Assembly: GCA_913778495.1 (NCBI GenBank) | Contig: CAJYVD010000027.1 | Coordinates: forward strand, 1 to 64,000 | Reading direction: 5' to 3' | Source: an uncultured Pantoea sp. | GTDB taxonomy: Bacteria; Pseudomonadota; Gammaproteobacteria; Enterobacterales; Enterobacteriaceae | Length of the DNA: 64,000 nt | Shown: positions 17,755 through 27,827 of the stretch, piece by piece | Layout: each line of letters opens with the position of its first letter | How positions within the stretch are numbered: the stretch's first letter is position 1 | Position numbers and translations under genes: made by a program | The notes under the pieces: model-generated | Seen by the model: the letters and a program-made list of their open reading frames with translations, nothing else | Database searches by the model: none | What the model was told of the DNA's origin: nothing

Positions 17755-20628
17755 TTACTGATAGTTGCTCATCGGCACGCAGGCGCAGAACACATTTCTG
17801 TCGCCGAATACATCATCAAGGCGCTTCACGGTGGGCCAATATTTGTTAGCGCTACCCGCCGGGAACACCGCCAGTTCACGGGTGTAAGGATGGTTCCACT
17901 CTCCCACAATCTCTTTCTGCGTATGAGGGGCATTCACCAACGGGTTGTCATCCGCTGGCCATTCGCCTTTGGCCACGCGATCAATCTCCATGCGGATGGC
18001 CAGCATGGCATCGATGAAACGGTCGAGCTCAATCTTGCTCTCAGATTCAGTGGGTTCGACCATCAACGTTCCGGCAACCGGGAAAGACATGGTTGGTGCA
18101 TGGAAGCCGTAGTCGATCAGGCGCTTGGCGACGTCCAGTTCGCTGATACCGGTTTGCTCTTTCAGCGGACGCATATCCAGAATACATTCGTGCGCCACGC
18201 GCCCATCACGCCCGGCGTAGAGAATGGGGTAGGCAGATTTTAAGCGGCTGGCAATGTAGTTGGCGTTGAGAATCGCCACCGAACTGGCCTGCTTGAGCCC
18301 TTCCGCGCCCATCATGCGAATGTACATCCAGCTAATAGGAAGGATCGATGCGCTGCCAAACGGGGCGGCTGAAACCGCACCCTGCTGGGTCAGCATGCCG
18401 TCAATCTGCACCACGCTGTGTCCTGGCACAAAGGGCGCCAGGTGAGCCTTAACGCCAATCGGTCCCATGCCCGGACCGCCGCCGCCATGCGGAATGCAGA
18501 ACGTTTTGTGCAGGTTGAGGTGCGAGACGTCTGCGCCAATGTACCCAGGCGTAGTGATACCGACCTGCGCATTCATGTTGGCACCATCAAGGTAAACCTG
18601 ACCGCCGTATTGGTGCACAATTTGGCACACTTCGCGGATCGTTTCCTCGTAAACGCCATGCGTTGAGGGATAGGTCACCATGATGCACGACAGCGCGTCA
18701 CCCGCCTGGGCGGCTTTTTCACGCAGGTCATTGAGATCAATATTCCCCTGCTTATCACAGGCGACAACCACCACCGTCATACCGGCCATCTGTGCTGAGG
18801 CAGGGTTGGTACCGTGCGCAGAGCTGGGGATCAGGCAGAGGTTGCGGCCCGCCTCGTTGCGGCTTTCGTGGTAGCGACGAATCGCCAGCAGGCCCGCATA
18901 TTCTCCCTGCGCGCCGGAATTGGGCTGCATGCACAGCGCATCGTATCCCGTCAGCTGCACCAGCCACTGCGAGAGCTGACCGATCATCTGCAGGTATCCT
19001 GTCGCCTGCTCAGCCGGACAGAACGGGTGTAGCTCGGCAAATTCAGGCCAGGTGATCGGGATCATTTCTGCGGCTGCGTTGAGCTTCATGGTGCAGGAGC
19101 CCAGAGGGATCATGGCCTGGTTCAGCGCCAGGTCCTTTTTCTCCAGGCTGTGCATATAGCGCATCATTTCCGTTTCGCTGTGGTGGCGATTAAACACCGG
19201 GTGCGTCAGGAAGGCGCTTTCGCGCCGCATGCCCGCTGGGATTGCACCGTTTTCGTTGGTCAGCGCAGCGTCCAGCTCGTCAATGTCCTGACGGTGATCG
19301 TCGCCCAGCAGAATGGCGAAGAGCGCCAGCACATCGTCACGCGTGGTGGTCTCATCCAGCGTAATGCCAACGCCGTTGAGCACATCACTGCGCAGGTTAA
19401 CGCCAAAGCTCAAGGCCCGATTCAGCACCGCGGCTTTATCCGCTACCTCTACGGTTAAGGTATCGAACCAGCTGGCGTGACGCAGTTTGAGGCCGCCGTT
19501 TTGCAGGCCCGCAGCCAGAATACTGGTCAGGCGATGGATGCGCGCGGCGATACGTTTCAGGCCCTCAGGACCGTGGAACACCGCGTAAAGGCCGGCAATA
19601 TTCGCCAGCAGCACCTGTGACGTACAGATGTTGGAGTTCGCCTTTTCACGGCGGATATGCTGTTCGCGGGTTTGCATCGCCATACGCAGCGCGGTGTCGC
19701 CAGCTGCGTCACGTGAAACCCCGATGATACGCCCTGGCATCGAACGTTTGTGCTCGTCGCGACTGGCAAAGAAGGCCGCGTGCGGGCCACCATAACCCAT
19801 AGGCACGCCAAAACGCTGTGCTGAGCCGAAGACGATATCCGCGCCCTGTTTGCCCGGTGCTTCAAGCTGCACCAGCGCCATAAAGTCCGCCGCAACGCTT
19901 ACTACCACCTTGCGGTTTTTGAGCTCGGCGATCAGCGCGCGGTAATCGTGTACCTCACCGCTGGTGCCGACCTGCTGCAGCAGTACGCCAAACAGATCGT
20001 GATGATCTAACGCTTTTTCTGCCTCATCAACGATCAGGTCGAAGCCAAACGTTTCGGCCCGTGTGCGCACCACATCCAACGTCTGCGGGTGCACATCGGC
20101 TGCGACGAAAAAGGTGTTAGCGTGCTTTACCTTGCTGATGCGCTTCGCCATTGCCATGGCTTCTGCCGCGGCGGTGGCCTCATCCAGCAGCGACGCCGAA
20201 GCGATGTCGAGGCCGGTCAGATCCAGCGTGAGCGTCTGAAAGTTCAGCAGCGCCTCAAGGCGCCCCTGCGAAACTTCCGGTTGATAGGGCGTATACGCCG
20301 TATACCAGCCCGGATTTTCCAGCATATTGCGTAGGATCACCGGCGGGGTGATCACGGCGCTGTAGCCCATGCCGATCCACGATTTATAGCGCTGATTTTG
20401 GCTGGCAATCGCCTTCAGCTCGGCCAAAGCTTGCTGCTCGGTTGCTGCATCGCCCACCGCTGGCGGACCGGGTAATTGGATATCGGCGGGAACGATGGCG
20501 TTAATCAATGACGCCAGCGAACTTGCCCCAATCGCCTCCAGCATCATGGCTTGCTGTGCGGGAGTGGGACCGATATGGCGCTCAATAAACGCACCGTTGT
20601 GTTCAAGCTGGCTGAGAGTCTGGGTCAT
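17755..20628 (-). CDS. gcvP: Glycine dehydrogenase (decarboxylating), P-protein
   Basis: The P-protein is the PLP enzyme of the glycine cleavage system: it decarboxylates glycine and passes the aminomethyl group to lipoyl-GcvH. The 957-residue product equals the E. coli length; the N-terminal half starts [12 protein letters not shown] and the C-terminal half holds the PLP lysine in [17 protein letters not shown], with [11 protein letters not shown] and [10 protein letters not shown] nearby. ATG at 20628 is chosen over an upstream in-frame start at 20703, with AGGA a little far upstream. It is the last gene of gcvT-gcvH-gcvP, but a strong terminator lies between gcvH and it. Confidence 0.98.
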   Translation of the reverse strand: MTQTLSQLEHNGAFIERHIGPTPAQQAMMLEAIGASSLASLINAIVPADIQLPGPPAVGDAATEQQALAELKAIASQNQRYKSWIGMGYSAVITPPVILRNMLENPGWYTAYTPYQPEVSQGRLEALLNFQTLTLDLTGLDIASASLLDEATAAAEAMAMAKRISKVKHANTFFVAADVHPQTLDVVRTRAETFGFDLIVDEAEKALDHHDLFGVLLQQVGTSGEVHDYRALIAELKNRKVVVSVAADFMALVQLEAPGKQGADIVFGSAQRFGVPMGYGGPHAAFFASRDEHKRSMPGRIIGVSRDAAGDTALRMAMQTREQHIRREKANSNICTSQVLLANIAGLYAVFHGPEGLKRIAARIHRLTSILAAGLQNGGLKLRHASWFDTLTVEVADKAAVLNRALSFGVNLRSDVLNGVGITLDETTTRDDVLALFAILLGDDHRQDIDELDAALTNENGAIPAGMRRESAFLTHPVFNRHHSETEMMRYMHSLEKKDLALNQAMIPLGSCTMKLNAAAEMIPITWPEFAELHPFCPAEQATGYLQMIGQLSQWLVQLTGYDALCMQPNSGAQGEYAGLLAIRRYHESRNEAGRNLCLIPSSAHGTNPASAQMAGMTVVVVACDKQGNIDLNDLREKAAQAGDALSCIMVTYPSTHGVYEETIREVCQIVHQYGGQVYLDGANMNAQVGITTPGYIGADVSHLNLHKTFCIPHGGGGPGMGPIGVKAHLAPFVPGHSVVQIDGMLTQQGAVSAAPFGSASILPISWMYIRMMGAEGLKQASSVAILNANYIASRLKSAYPILYAGRDGRVAHECILDMRPLKEQTGISELDVAKRLIDYGFHAPTMSFPVAGTLMVEPTESESKIELDRFIDAMLAIRMEIDRVAKGEWPADDNPLVNAPHTQKEIVGEWNHPYTRELAVFPAGSANKYWPTVKRLDDVFGDRNVFCACVPMSNYQ

Positions 20629-20684
20629 GTGCTGTAAATCCTGAATCGGGCTGGGAAACAAAAACGGCTTTAAATCAGGCAGAT

Positions 20685-20715
20685 AAAAAAGAAGGCGCCG
20701 CAAAATGGCACCTTC
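20685..20715 (-). terminator. Intrinsic terminator inside the gcv operon, between gcvH and gcvP
   Basis: On the minus strand GAAGGTGCC (20715-20707) and GGCGCCTTC (20699-20691) form a 9-bp stem with one G-U pair and a 7-nt loop, followed by six T residues (20690-20685). It begins 12 bases after the gcvH stop and ends 56 bases before gcvP. By form it is a full Rho-independent terminator. Confidence 0.85.
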
Positions 20716-20727
20716 AGCGACTACCGA

Positions 20728-21114
20728 TTACTCATCAATGGCGGCTTTATAGGCATCCGCATCCAACATCGCCTCAAGCTCAGACTCGTCGCTGGCTTTA
20801 ATACGGAACAGCCAACCGCTGCCGTATGGCTCGCTGTTGACCTGCTCAGGTGCATCCGCCAGTGCGTCATTCACCGCGACAATCTCACCGCTCAGCGGCG
20901 CGTAGATATCCGATGCGGCTTTCACCGACTCTGCGACCGCGCAGTCGTCACCGGCGGCGAAATGGGTTCCCACTTCCGGCAGGTCCACAAAAACCATGTC
21001 GCCGAGCAGTTCCTGGGCATGTTCGGTGATGCCCACCGTATAGGTGCCATCTGCCTCTTTACGCACCCACTCATGGCTGTCACGGTATTTCAATTCATTA
21101 GGCACATTGCTCAT
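20728..21114 (-). CDS. gcvH: Glycine cleavage system H protein
   Basis: GcvH is the small lipoylated carrier that shuttles the aminomethyl group between P-, T- and L-proteins. The 128-residue product has the lipoyl-lysine motif in [15 protein letters not shown] and closely follows E. coli GcvH. Two in-frame ATGs exist; I chose 21114 because AGGAGA sits at proper spacing for it and too close for 21120. It lies 19 bases after gcvT and is followed by a strong hairpin. Confidence 0.97.
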   Translation of the reverse strand: MSNVPNELKYRDSHEWVRKEADGTYTVGITEHAQELLGDMVFVDLPEVGTHFAAGDDCAVAESVKAASDIYAPLSGEIVAVNDALADAPEQVNSEPYGSGWLFRIKASDESELEAMLDADAYKAAIDE

Positions 21115-21133
21115 CGCCATTTCTCCTGAAAAA

Positions 21134-22231
21134 TTACTGAGCGACCGGTTTACCGGCGCGAACGAAAACGGGTTTGGTCACTTTAACGGGCATTTCACGA
21201 TTGCGAATTTCTACAATCGCCTGCTCGCCAATGCCGGCTGGCACACGTGCCAGCGCAATACTGCATCCCAGCGTAGGGGAAAAAGATCCGCTGGTGATGA
21301 TCCCTTGCTGCGCCTGACCCTGCGCATCGGTGAAACGGACCGGCAAGCCGTTACGCAGCACGCCTTTTTCAGTCATGATCAGCCCAACCAGCTTCTCGGT
21401 GCCCTTTTTGCGCTGGGCTTCCAGTGCTTCACGACCGATAAAATCGCGTTCCGCAGGCTCCCAGCTTAGGGTCCAGCCCATATTGGCGGCCAGAGGAGAG
21501 ACGCTTTCATCCATCTCCTGACCATATAAGTTCATGCCTGCTTCCAGACGCAGCGTATCGCGGGCGCCCAGTCCCGCTGGTTTGATACCCGCAGCCAGAA
21601 GCTGCTGCCAGACGTCAGCCGCCTGCTCCGCTGGCAGCGCGATTTCGTAGCCCGCTTCTCCGGTGTAGCCGGTGGTGGCGATAAAGAACGCGCCAGACTG
21701 CACACCAAAAAACGGTTTCATCCCTTCGACCGCCACGCACTGCGCGTCGGAAAAAATCGTCTGGGCTTTTTGCTGAGCCTGTGGCCCTTGCACTGCTATT
21801 AGCGCGAGATCGTCGCGTTCTGTCAGTTCCACACCGTAGGCTTCGGCATGCTGTGCAATCCAGGCCAGGTCTTTTTCACGCGTGGCGGAATTCACCACCA
21901 GGCGGAAGAAATCTTCACGCATGAAGTAGACGATCAAATCGTCGATGACGCCTGCCGAGGCGTTGAGCATCGCGGTGTAAAGCGCTTTACCTGGCTGCGT
22001 CAGTTTGGCGACATCGTTAGCCAGCAGATAGCGTAAAAATTCCCGCGTACGTGCGCCGTGTAAATCAACAATGGTCATGTGCGATACGTCAAACATGCCG
22101 GCATCGGTTCGCACAACGTGATGCTCATCCATTTGGGAGCCATAGTGCAGCGGCATCATCCAGCCGTGGAAATCCACCATGCGCGCGCCACATGCCTGAT
22201 GCTGTTCATAAAGGGGCGTTTGCTGAGTCAT
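21134..22231 (-). CDS. gcvT: Aminomethyltransferase, glycine cleavage T-protein
   Basis: GcvT moves the methylene group from GcvH to tetrahydrofolate, releasing ammonia and making 5,10-methylene-THF. The 365-residue protein begins [20 protein letters not shown] and contains [13 protein letters not shown], the folate-site aspartate region in the middle, and [11 protein letters not shown]. Length and sequence match E. coli GcvT. It is first in the gcv operon, and its control region is the 452-bp gap to ubiI. Confidence 0.98.
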   Translation of the reverse strand: MTQQTPLYEQHQACGARMVDFHGWMMPLHYGSQMDEHHVVRTDAGMFDVSHMTIVDLHGARTREFLRYLLANDVAKLTQPGKALYTAMLNASAGVIDDLIVYFMREDFFRLVVNSATREKDLAWIAQHAEAYGVELTERDDLALIAVQGPQAQQKAQTIFSDAQCVAVEGMKPFFGVQSGAFFIATTGYTGEAGYEIALPAEQAADVWQQLLAAGIKPAGLGARDTLRLEAGMNLYGQEMDESVSPLAANMGWTLSWEPAERDFIGREALEAQRKKGTEKLVGLIMTEKGVLRNGLPVRFTDAQGQAQQGIITSGSFSPTLGCSIALARVPAGIGEQAIVEIRNREMPVKVTKPVFVRAGKPVAQ

Positions 22232-22683
22232 AACCGTCCTGTATTAACGAATAAATGTGCCGCACGCACGCCCTGTGTCGACGTACGCAAACGTTCTCTT
22301 TGGTCAGAAGTTACCACTGCCGCAGCGATTTAACCATAAGCAAAACGAGGGTGAAGCCCCGACTGGCACTGGCATTCGGGCACTCAGCATGCAGCACAAT
22401 TCACTATTTTTGTGTGATTAACCACGCACAAAATAAGACAACTCTAGTTAATTGCAGCCAAATAATGGAATGCTGATTCAATGAATGGAATTTGGCTGGA
22501 TACAAAAAACATTTTGGCATGAAAAAAAGTAATGCGATTTAAGGCGTGAAATTAGAATAAATCAAATGAGGCGCGAAAAGTGTGCAGGTATGCACCAAGG
22601 TAGGGCAAGCGGCGGAAGCAAAGGGTGAAACGCGCAGGGTAAAGCGATGAAAACGGCGCCAGAGGGCGCCGTTGAGAAGTGAA
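22232..22683. other. Intergenic region upstream of gcvT with a 9-bp inverted repeat
   Basis: No gene is seen. The AT-rich middle (about 22390-22560) is the likely control region of gcvT, which in E. coli responds to GcvA, GcvR, Lrp, PurR and CRP. CAGCCAAAT (22455-22463) and ATTTGGCTG (22490-22498) form a perfect inverted repeat with a 26-nt spacer. TGTGA-N6-ACGCA near 22414 is a weak CRP-like match. I cannot locate GcvA boxes with confidence. Confidence 0.5.
22650..22673 (-). terminator. Terminator after ubiI
   Basis: On the minus strand AACGGCGCC and GGCGCCGTT (22673-22652) form a perfect 9-bp stem with a 4-nt loop, followed by a short T-run (22653-22650). It begins 11 bases after the ubiI stop. 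Confidence 0.85.
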
Positions 22684-23886
22684 TTACCGAATCCAGTCAG
22701 GCAGGTCGTTGAGTCCCATAGCCTGTTTCAGCATGACCGGTTTGATGCCCGGCAAGGTATCAGCCAACTTCAGGCCCACGTCGCGCAATAATTTTTTCGC
22801 CGGATGCGTGCCTGCAAACAGTTCACGAAAACCTTGCATCCCGGCAAGCATTTTTGCGGCGCTGTGTTTGCGGCTGCGTTCATAACGACGCAGATAGAGG
22901 TGCTCACCAATATCTTTGCCCTGCTGATGCAAACGACGGATCTCGCCAATCAATTCTGCCGCATCCATAAACCCAAGATTTACCCCCTGCCCTGCCAACG
23001 GGTGGATCGTATGCGCAGCGTCTCCCGCCAGTGCCAATCGATGTGCAGCAAAATTGCGCGCATAGCGCGCTGTCAGCGGGAAGGTTTTCCGTGCGCTCTC
23101 CACATGACACAAGCCCAGGCGCATATCAAATGCGACGGAGAGCTGCTGGTTAAATAGCGCTTCAGGCATGGACTGCATACGTGCGGCTTCCTGCGGCGCC
23201 AGCGACCAGACGATTGAGCAGAGGTGCGGATCCTGCATTGGCAGGAACGCCAGGATGCCATCACCGTGGAAAACCTGCCGGGCAATCGCATCGTGCGGCA
23301 TGTCGGTGCGCACGTTCGCTACCAGTGCGTGATGTTCGTAATCCCAAAAGGTTACCGGGATATCCGCTTTATCGCGCAGCCAGGAATTCGCGCCATCCGC
23401 CGCGATCAGCAGCCGCGCGGTCATCATGCTGCCGTCCTGAAGCGTCACAAACGCTTCGTTATCGCCAAAAGCCACCTGCTGCAGCTGCGCCGGGGCCAGT
23501 AATGTTACGTCGCTGCACTGACTGGCCCGCTGCCATAGCGCGCTGTGGATCACCTCGTTCTCAACAATATGACCCAGATGAGATAACCCCTGCTGCTCAT
23601 CGTCAAAACTGATCGATCCAAAGCTATCCTGATCCCACACTTCCATGCCGTGATACGCGCTGGCGCGCAGGTTAAGCACGGTAGACCAGACATCAAGCTT
23701 CTGCAGCAGGCGTTCGCTGGCGGCATTGATGGCGGAGACGCGGATGGAGGGCGCCGTTGTCAGATCAAACTGTGGCTCAGGCGTTTTTTCAAGCACGGCA
23801 ACTTTCAGTCCGCTTCCCTGAAGCCCACAGGCGACGGCTAATCCCACCATACCGCCGCCGGCGATTGCCACATCAAATGTTTGCAT
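22684..23886 (-). CDS. ubiI: 2-octaprenylphenol hydroxylase UbiI (VisC)
   Basis: UbiI is the FAD monooxygenase that hydroxylates C5 of the ring in ubiquinone synthesis. The 400-residue protein has the GxGxxG FAD motif at the N-terminus (VAIAGGGMVGLAVACGL), the DG motif (IAADGANSWLR) and the GD motif LALAGDAAHTIHPLAGQG that binds the ribityl chain. ATG at 23886 follows AAAGGGGCAGCA and gives the E. coli length; upstream starts are not needed. It lies 20 bases after ubiH on the same strand, completing the ygfB-pepP-ubiH-ubiI operon. Confidence 0.97.
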   Translation of the reverse strand: MQTFDVAIAGGGMVGLAVACGLQGSGLKVAVLEKTPEPQFDLTTAPSIRVSAINAASERLLQKLDVWSTVLNLRASAYHGMEVWDQDSFGSISFDDEQQGLSHLGHIVENEVIHSALWQRASQCSDVTLLAPAQLQQVAFGDNEAFVTLQDGSMMTARLLIAADGANSWLRDKADIPVTFWDYEHHALVANVRTDMPHDAIARQVFHGDGILAFLPMQDPHLCSIVWSLAPQEAARMQSMPEALFNQQLSVAFDMRLGLCHVESARKTFPLTARYARNFAAHRLALAGDAAHTIHPLAGQGVNLGFMDAAELIGEIRRLHQQGKDIGEHLYLRRYERSRKHSAAKMLAGMQGFRELFAGTHPAKKLLRDVGLKLADTLPGIKPVMLKQAMGLNDLPDWIR

Positions 23887-23906
23887 TGCTGCCCCTTTAT
23901 TCATGC

Positions 23907-25085
23907 TCAACGCGTCACCCAGCCGAGCGTACGCGCGGCAAATGAGTTCCGCAGCCATGGCAGATGGTCCATTGCCATCAGCCCAAGATTTCGTCCCGCC
24001 ACCAAAGGCGCATAGCGGTTAGCAAACAGCCTCACCAGGCCATCCGTTACGCCGATGGTCGCGGCACGATCTGCCTCGCGACGCTGGGCATAACGCTGCA
24101 GCACGGCATAGCTGCCCGGGTCTAGCTGCCGACGATATGCCCCTGCCAGCGTTTCCGCGAGCGACATCACATCGCGCATGCCCAGATTAAACCCCTGCCC
24201 GGCGATAGGATGGAGCGTTTGCGATGCATTTCCCACCAGCGCCAGACGATGGGCAATCTGCCGGTCAGCGGTTTGCAGCGCCAGCGGATAGGTCTCCCGG
24301 CGTCCGGTATGCATAAAGCGGCCTAAACGCCAGCCAAAAGCGTGCTGCAAGGCGTGTAGAAACGTTTCATCGTCCCACTCTCTTAGCGTGGACTCGGCCG
24401 CTGCGGGGTGGCACCAAACCAGCGACATGCGCTTGCCAGCCATGGGCAACAGCGCCAGCGGGCCATGCTCGGTGAAGCGTTCAAAAGCGCGTCCCTGATG
24501 CGGCAGCTGCGGCGTAACGTTGGCGATAACGGCAACCTGCTGGTAGTCATCGCGCTGCCAGCGTATACCGCATGACGCAGCCAGTGGCGAGCGCGTGCCG
24601 TTGGCGGCAACCAACAGCGCGCCGCTAAGGCGCTCGCCGCTGTTCAGGGTTACCTGCACATTTTCAGCACTGCGCGCCACGTCAGCGACATCGTCTGGGC
24701 AGCGCAGCGTGACGCCCGGTGCGTTTTGCAGCCGTTGAAACAGCCGCTCCCCAACATCATGCAGCTCTACTACCTGGCCCAACGCAGCCAGCTGATAATC
24801 CTCTGCCTGCATCTGAACAACGCCAGCGTGACCGCGATCGGAGACGTGGATGTGCGCAATCGGCGTGGCACAGTCCGCCAGCGAGCGCCACAAATCGATT
24901 GCGGCCAGTTGCTCGCAGGTGCCTGCCGCAAGCGCGATAGCGCGGCTGTCATAGCCCGGATGCGCGCGGTCTCCCGGCTGGCTACGCTCAATCAGCGTCA
25001 CGGGCAGTTGGCCTTGAGTCAGGTGCGATATCGCCAGCGCCAGCGTCGCACCGGTCATCCCCCCTCCCGCGATAATGATACTCAT
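23907..25085 (-). CDS. ubiH: 2-octaprenyl-6-methoxyphenyl hydroxylase UbiH
   Basis: UbiH hydroxylates ring position C1 in ubiquinone synthesis and is a paralogue of the downstream UbiI. Its 392 residues equal the E. coli length. FAD motifs are visible: IIIAGGGMTGATLALAIS, LVAANGTRSPLA and LALVGNASQTLHPIAGQG. In the middle motif the usual DG is NG (AANGTRS), while E. coli UbiH has ADG; in the last motif the usual GD is GN, as in E. coli UbiH. Its ATG overlaps the pepP stop by four bases (ATGA), showing translational coupling. Confidence 0.96.
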   Translation of the reverse strand: MSIIIAGGGMTGATLALAISHLTQGQLPVTLIERSQPGDRAHPGYDSRAIALAAGTCEQLAAIDLWRSLADCATPIAHIHVSDRGHAGVVQMQAEDYQLAALGQVVELHDVGERLFQRLQNAPGVTLRCPDDVADVARSAENVQVTLNSGERLSGALLVAANGTRSPLAASCGIRWQRDDYQQVAVIANVTPQLPHQGRAFERFTEHGPLALLPMAGKRMSLVWCHPAAAESTLREWDDETFLHALQHAFGWRLGRFMHTGRRETYPLALQTADRQIAHRLALVGNASQTLHPIAGQGFNLGMRDVMSLAETLAGAYRRQLDPGSYAVLQRYAQRREADRAATIGVTDGLVRLFANRYAPLVAGRNLGLMAMDHLPWLRNSFAARTLGWVTR

Positions 25086-26404
25086 GCTGAACGTGCCGCC
25101 GCCATTAACGCTTCAATGGCTTCAGGATCTTTCACCACGCTGTCAGTGAGATTTTCGTTACCATCAGCGGTAATCACGATATCGTCTTCGATGCGAATCC
25201 CAATACCCCGATACTGCACCGGTACGTTGGCATCGGGCGCGATGTAAAGTCCGGGTTCTACGGTCAGTACCATGCCTGGCTCCAGCTTGCGATCGCGGCT
25301 TGGCGTGCCGTAGTGGCCGACATCATGCACATCCAGACCAAGCCAGTGGCCCAACCCGTGCATAAAGTAAGGACGATGCGCCTGCTCTTCAAACAGCGTA
25401 TCGATATTGCCGTCGAGAATCCCGAGATCAACCAGGCCGGTGATCATAATGCGCACCACTTCATCATTAACGTCATGAATGCTGATGCCCGGTCGGAACA
25501 TAGAGAGCGCTTTGTACAGCGAAGCGAGCACAATGTCGTAGATGTCACGCTGCGGCTGCGTAAATTTGCCGCTTACCGGGAATGTGCGGGTGATGTCACC
25601 GGCATAGCCTTGAAACTCACAGCCTGCATCAATCAGCACAAGATCGCCGTCGCGCATTTCACTCTCGTTTTCGGTGTAATGCAGAATGCAGCCGTTCTCG
25701 CCGGCCCCCACGATAGTGTTATAAGCAGGAAAGCGCGCCCCGTGGCGGGTGAACTCGTGATGGATTTCCCCTTCCAGCTGATATTCGAACATCCCCGGAC
25801 GGCAAACCTGCATGGCACGCGTGTGCGCCAGCGCGCTGATTTTACCGGCACGGCGCAGCAGGTCGATTTCAGCCTCGCTTTTAAACAAGCGCATATCGTG
25901 CACCCACGGACGCCAATCCGTGAGCGTGGGCGGTGCGCTGAGGTGCTGCCGGAATCCCCGACGCAGTTTTTCCAGCGCAGCAAACACGAGCCGATCGGCT
26001 TCCGCATCGGCACCTTGCGCGTGGTAAACCACATCCAACCCGTTCAATAACAAGTGCAGCTGTTCACCGATCGCGTCCCAAGGCAGCGCCCGATCGACGC
26101 CGAGCTTTGTCGGGGCGGCATCTTGTCCAAGACGGCGGCCAAACCATATTTCAGCGGTGAGATCGCGCACGCGATTAAACAGCACGCTGTGGTTATGCGT
26201 ATCATTGCTTTTGATCAGAACCAGCAGCGCCTGCGGCTCGTTAAAGCCGGTGAAGTACCAGAAATCACTGTTTTGTCGAAACGGATATTCCGTATCGTTG
26301 CTGCGCGTCACTTCAGGTGCAGCAAAAATCAACGCGGCGCTGCCTGGTGCCATGCGTGCAATCAGCGCCTGGCGACGTTGCTGGAATTGTTCCAGTGAAA
26401 TCAT
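25082..26404 (-). CDS. pepP: Xaa-Pro aminopeptidase
   Basis: PepP removes N-terminal residues preceding proline and is a dinuclear manganese enzyme of the pita-bread fold. The 440-residue product is one residue shorter than E. coli PepP. Metal ligands are visible: two Asp in LIDAGCEFQGYAGDITRTFP, His in HGLGHWLGLDVHD, Glu in LTVEPGLYI and Glu in GIRIEDDIVIT. It overlaps ubiH by four bases and follows ygfB after a short gap containing a hairpin. Confidence 0.97.
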   Translation of the reverse strand: MISLEQFQQRRQALIARMAPGSAALIFAAPEVTRSNDTEYPFRQNSDFWYFTGFNEPQALLVLIKSNDTHNHSVLFNRVRDLTAEIWFGRRLGQDAAPTKLGVDRALPWDAIGEQLHLLLNGLDVVYHAQGADAEADRLVFAALEKLRRGFRQHLSAPPTLTDWRPWVHDMRLFKSEAEIDLLRRAGKISALAHTRAMQVCRPGMFEYQLEGEIHHEFTRHGARFPAYNTIVGAGENGCILHYTENESEMRDGDLVLIDAGCEFQGYAGDITRTFPVSGKFTQPQRDIYDIVLASLYKALSMFRPGISIHDVNDEVVRIMITGLVDLGILDGNIDTLFEEQAHRPYFMHGLGHWLGLDVHDVGHYGTPSRDRKLEPGMVLTVEPGLYIAPDANVPVQYRGIGIRIEDDIVITADGNENLTDSVVKDPEAIEALMAAARSA

Positions 26405-26423
26405 GGTGGCTCTCCCTGTTTGA

Positions 26424-26442
26424 GGCGGACGCAGCGTCCGCC
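26424..26442. repeat. Hairpin between ygfB and pepP
   Basis: GGCGGAC (26424-26430) and GTCCGCC (26436-26442) pair perfectly around a 5-nt loop in the 48-bp ygfB-pepP gap. There is no T-run, so it is more likely an mRNA stability or processing element than a terminator. Confidence 0.4.
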
Positions 26443-26452
26443 ATGACGCGCA

Positions 26453-27034
26453 TTAGTGTAGCGTAGGCTTGATAACTTCCGGTGCCGTTGGCGACTGAGG
26501 ACGGGTAAACGTATCGTGGCAGAGCAGCGCGGCGACGCGCACATACTCAATGACTTCCTCCAGCGACTGCGCCAGCTCTTCCTGATCTTCGTCTTCGTCG
26601 TAGCCGAGTTGCGCGATGGTCCGCAGATCGTCAATCGCCTCACCGGTCTCGCCGGTGACTTTATCAAGCTTCGGTTGCGTGACACCCAGCCCCAGCAGGA
26701 AGTGATTGACCCAACCTGCCAGCGCATCAGCGCGATCGAAGACGGTGATATCGTCCTCATCCGGCAGCAGCAGTTGAAACAGAAATTCCTCTTCTTCCAA
26801 GGTATTGGCAAGGCGCTCATGCAGCGCCTCGAGAGGTTGCGACAGGCTCTGTGAAAAAGCCATGCCTTCATTCGTGAGATCGTGTACCAGGGTTTTCCAA
26901 CTGGTATCCTGGTTGCCGCCACACAGAATGCCACACAGCAGTCCGTGCATTTCTGCTGGCGTCATGCCTACGCCCTGCTGTGACAGGGCTGCGGCCAGCG
27001 CGTTGTAATCGGGCGTGGTGTTCTGTAAAGACAT
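26453..27034 (-). CDS. ygfB: UPF0149 family protein YgfB
   Basis: A 193-residue all-helical acidic protein of the YgfB/UPF0149 family, with [12 protein letters not shown] near residue 25 and the [20 protein letters not shown] region typical of the family. The molecular role in Enterobacterales is unknown; in Pseudomonas a homologue affects beta-lactamase control through AlpA. It heads the ygfB-pepP-ubiH-ubiI operon and is divergent from zapA, as in E. coli. Confidence 0.95.
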   Translation of the reverse strand: MSLQNTTPDYNALAAALSQQGVGMTPAEMHGLLCGILCGGNQDTSWKTLVHDLTNEGMAFSQSLSQPLEALHERLANTLEEEEFLFQLLLPDEDDITVFDRADALAGWVNHFLLGLGVTQPKLDKVTGETGEAIDDLRTIAQLGYDEDEDQEELAQSLEEVIEYVRVAALLCHDTFTRPQSPTAPEVIKPTLH

Positions 27035-27109
27035 AGGCTTTGGTCGTCGTTGGCAGAATAAGTTCGTGTTATGCTACCACCAGGTGCCTCAGGGTTTCCA
27101 GAAAAGGGG

Positions 27110-27138
27110 TTGTAACTTCTTATACGGGTCTATATAGT
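27110..27138 (+). promoter_or_regulatory. Sigma-70 promoter for zapA
   Basis: TTGTAA (27110-27115) and TATAGT (27133-27138) are separated by 17 bp and lie about 65 bp upstream of the zapA start. The match is good at both boxes. Confidence 0.6.
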
Positions 27139-27204
27139 TGCGCACCTCCCAAGCCATTGACAGGCAAAGGAGATGCGAACGAAGTAAACAGTCAGGATGG
27201 TGGC

Positions 27205-27534
27205 ATGTCTGCACAACCGGTAGATATTCAGATTTTTGGTCGTTCATTGAGAGTGAATTGTCCGCCTGAACAGCAAGATGCGCTGAATTCGGCTGCAGAG
27301 GATCTCAATCAACGGTTGCAAGATTTAAAAGTTCGCACTAGAGTCACAAATACAGAGCAACTGGTGTTCATCGCCGCTTTAAACATTTGTCATGAGCTGG
27401 CGCAGGAAAAAAGCAAGACGCGCGATTATGCAGCCAATATGGAACAACGTATTCGCATGCTGCAGCAGACCATCGAACAAGCGTTAGTCGAGCAAGGCAA
27501 CATCACCGAACGCCAGGGCCCTAAATTCGAATAA
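27205..27534 (+). CDS. zapA: Cell division protein ZapA
   Basis: ZapA binds FtsZ and cross-links protofilaments at the Z-ring. The 109-residue product equals E. coli ZapA in length; an N-terminal beta-alpha FtsZ-binding part ([18 protein letters not shown]) is followed by a long coiled-coil helix (about 50-100, with [20 protein letters not shown]). ATG at 27205 has AGGATGGTGGC upstream; the open frame further upstream is not coding. It is followed by the 6S RNA gene and fau. Confidence 0.97.
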   Translation: MSAQPVDIQIFGRSLRVNCPPEQQDALNSAAEDLNQRLQDLKVRTRVTNTEQLVFIAALNICHELAQEKSKTRDYAANMEQRIRMLQQTIEQALVEQGNITERQGPKFE

Positions 27535-27572
27535 CACTTCATGGTTCTCCGCCAGAGTAACGGTGAAGTCAA

Positions 27573-27757
27573 TTTTCTCTGAGATGTTTGCAAGCGGGCC
27601 AGTCCCCTGAGCCGATATTTCATACCAACAGAGTGTGACGCTCTGTAGCCTGTGAGCATGCTCGGTTCGTCCGAGAAGCCTGATGGTTGCGACGGCATAC
27701 TCACCTTGAACCAAGGGTTCAAGGGTTACAGCCTGCGGCGGCATCTCGGAGATCTCC
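27573..27757 (+). ncRNA. ssrS: 6S RNA
   Basis: 6S RNA binds the sigma-70 holoenzyme and inhibits many promoters in stationary phase. The region is strongly similar to E. coli ssrS: it holds CTGAGATGTTTGCAAGCGGG, then CCCCTGAGCCGATATTTCAT, GTGAGCATGCTCGGT, CCTTGAACCAAGGGTTCAAG and GCCTGCGGCGGCATCTCGGA. The terminal stem is visible: TCTCTGAGATG at the 5' end pairs over 11 bases with CATCTCGGAGA at the 3' end. It has the expected place between zapA and fau and the expected length of about 185 nt; exact ends are within a few bases. Confidence 0.96.
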
Positions 27758-27827
27758 TTTCAGTTCCTCGTTGTAAACTCCCGGTATGGTATAGTGGCTG
27801 ACAACAGCCGATTCTACCGGGGGCCCT

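Noticed and set aside
22232-22683. Glycine riboswitch upstream of gcvT
   Set aside because: The tandem aptamer core was not recognised, and enterobacterial gcv is controlled by GcvA/GcvB and Lrp.
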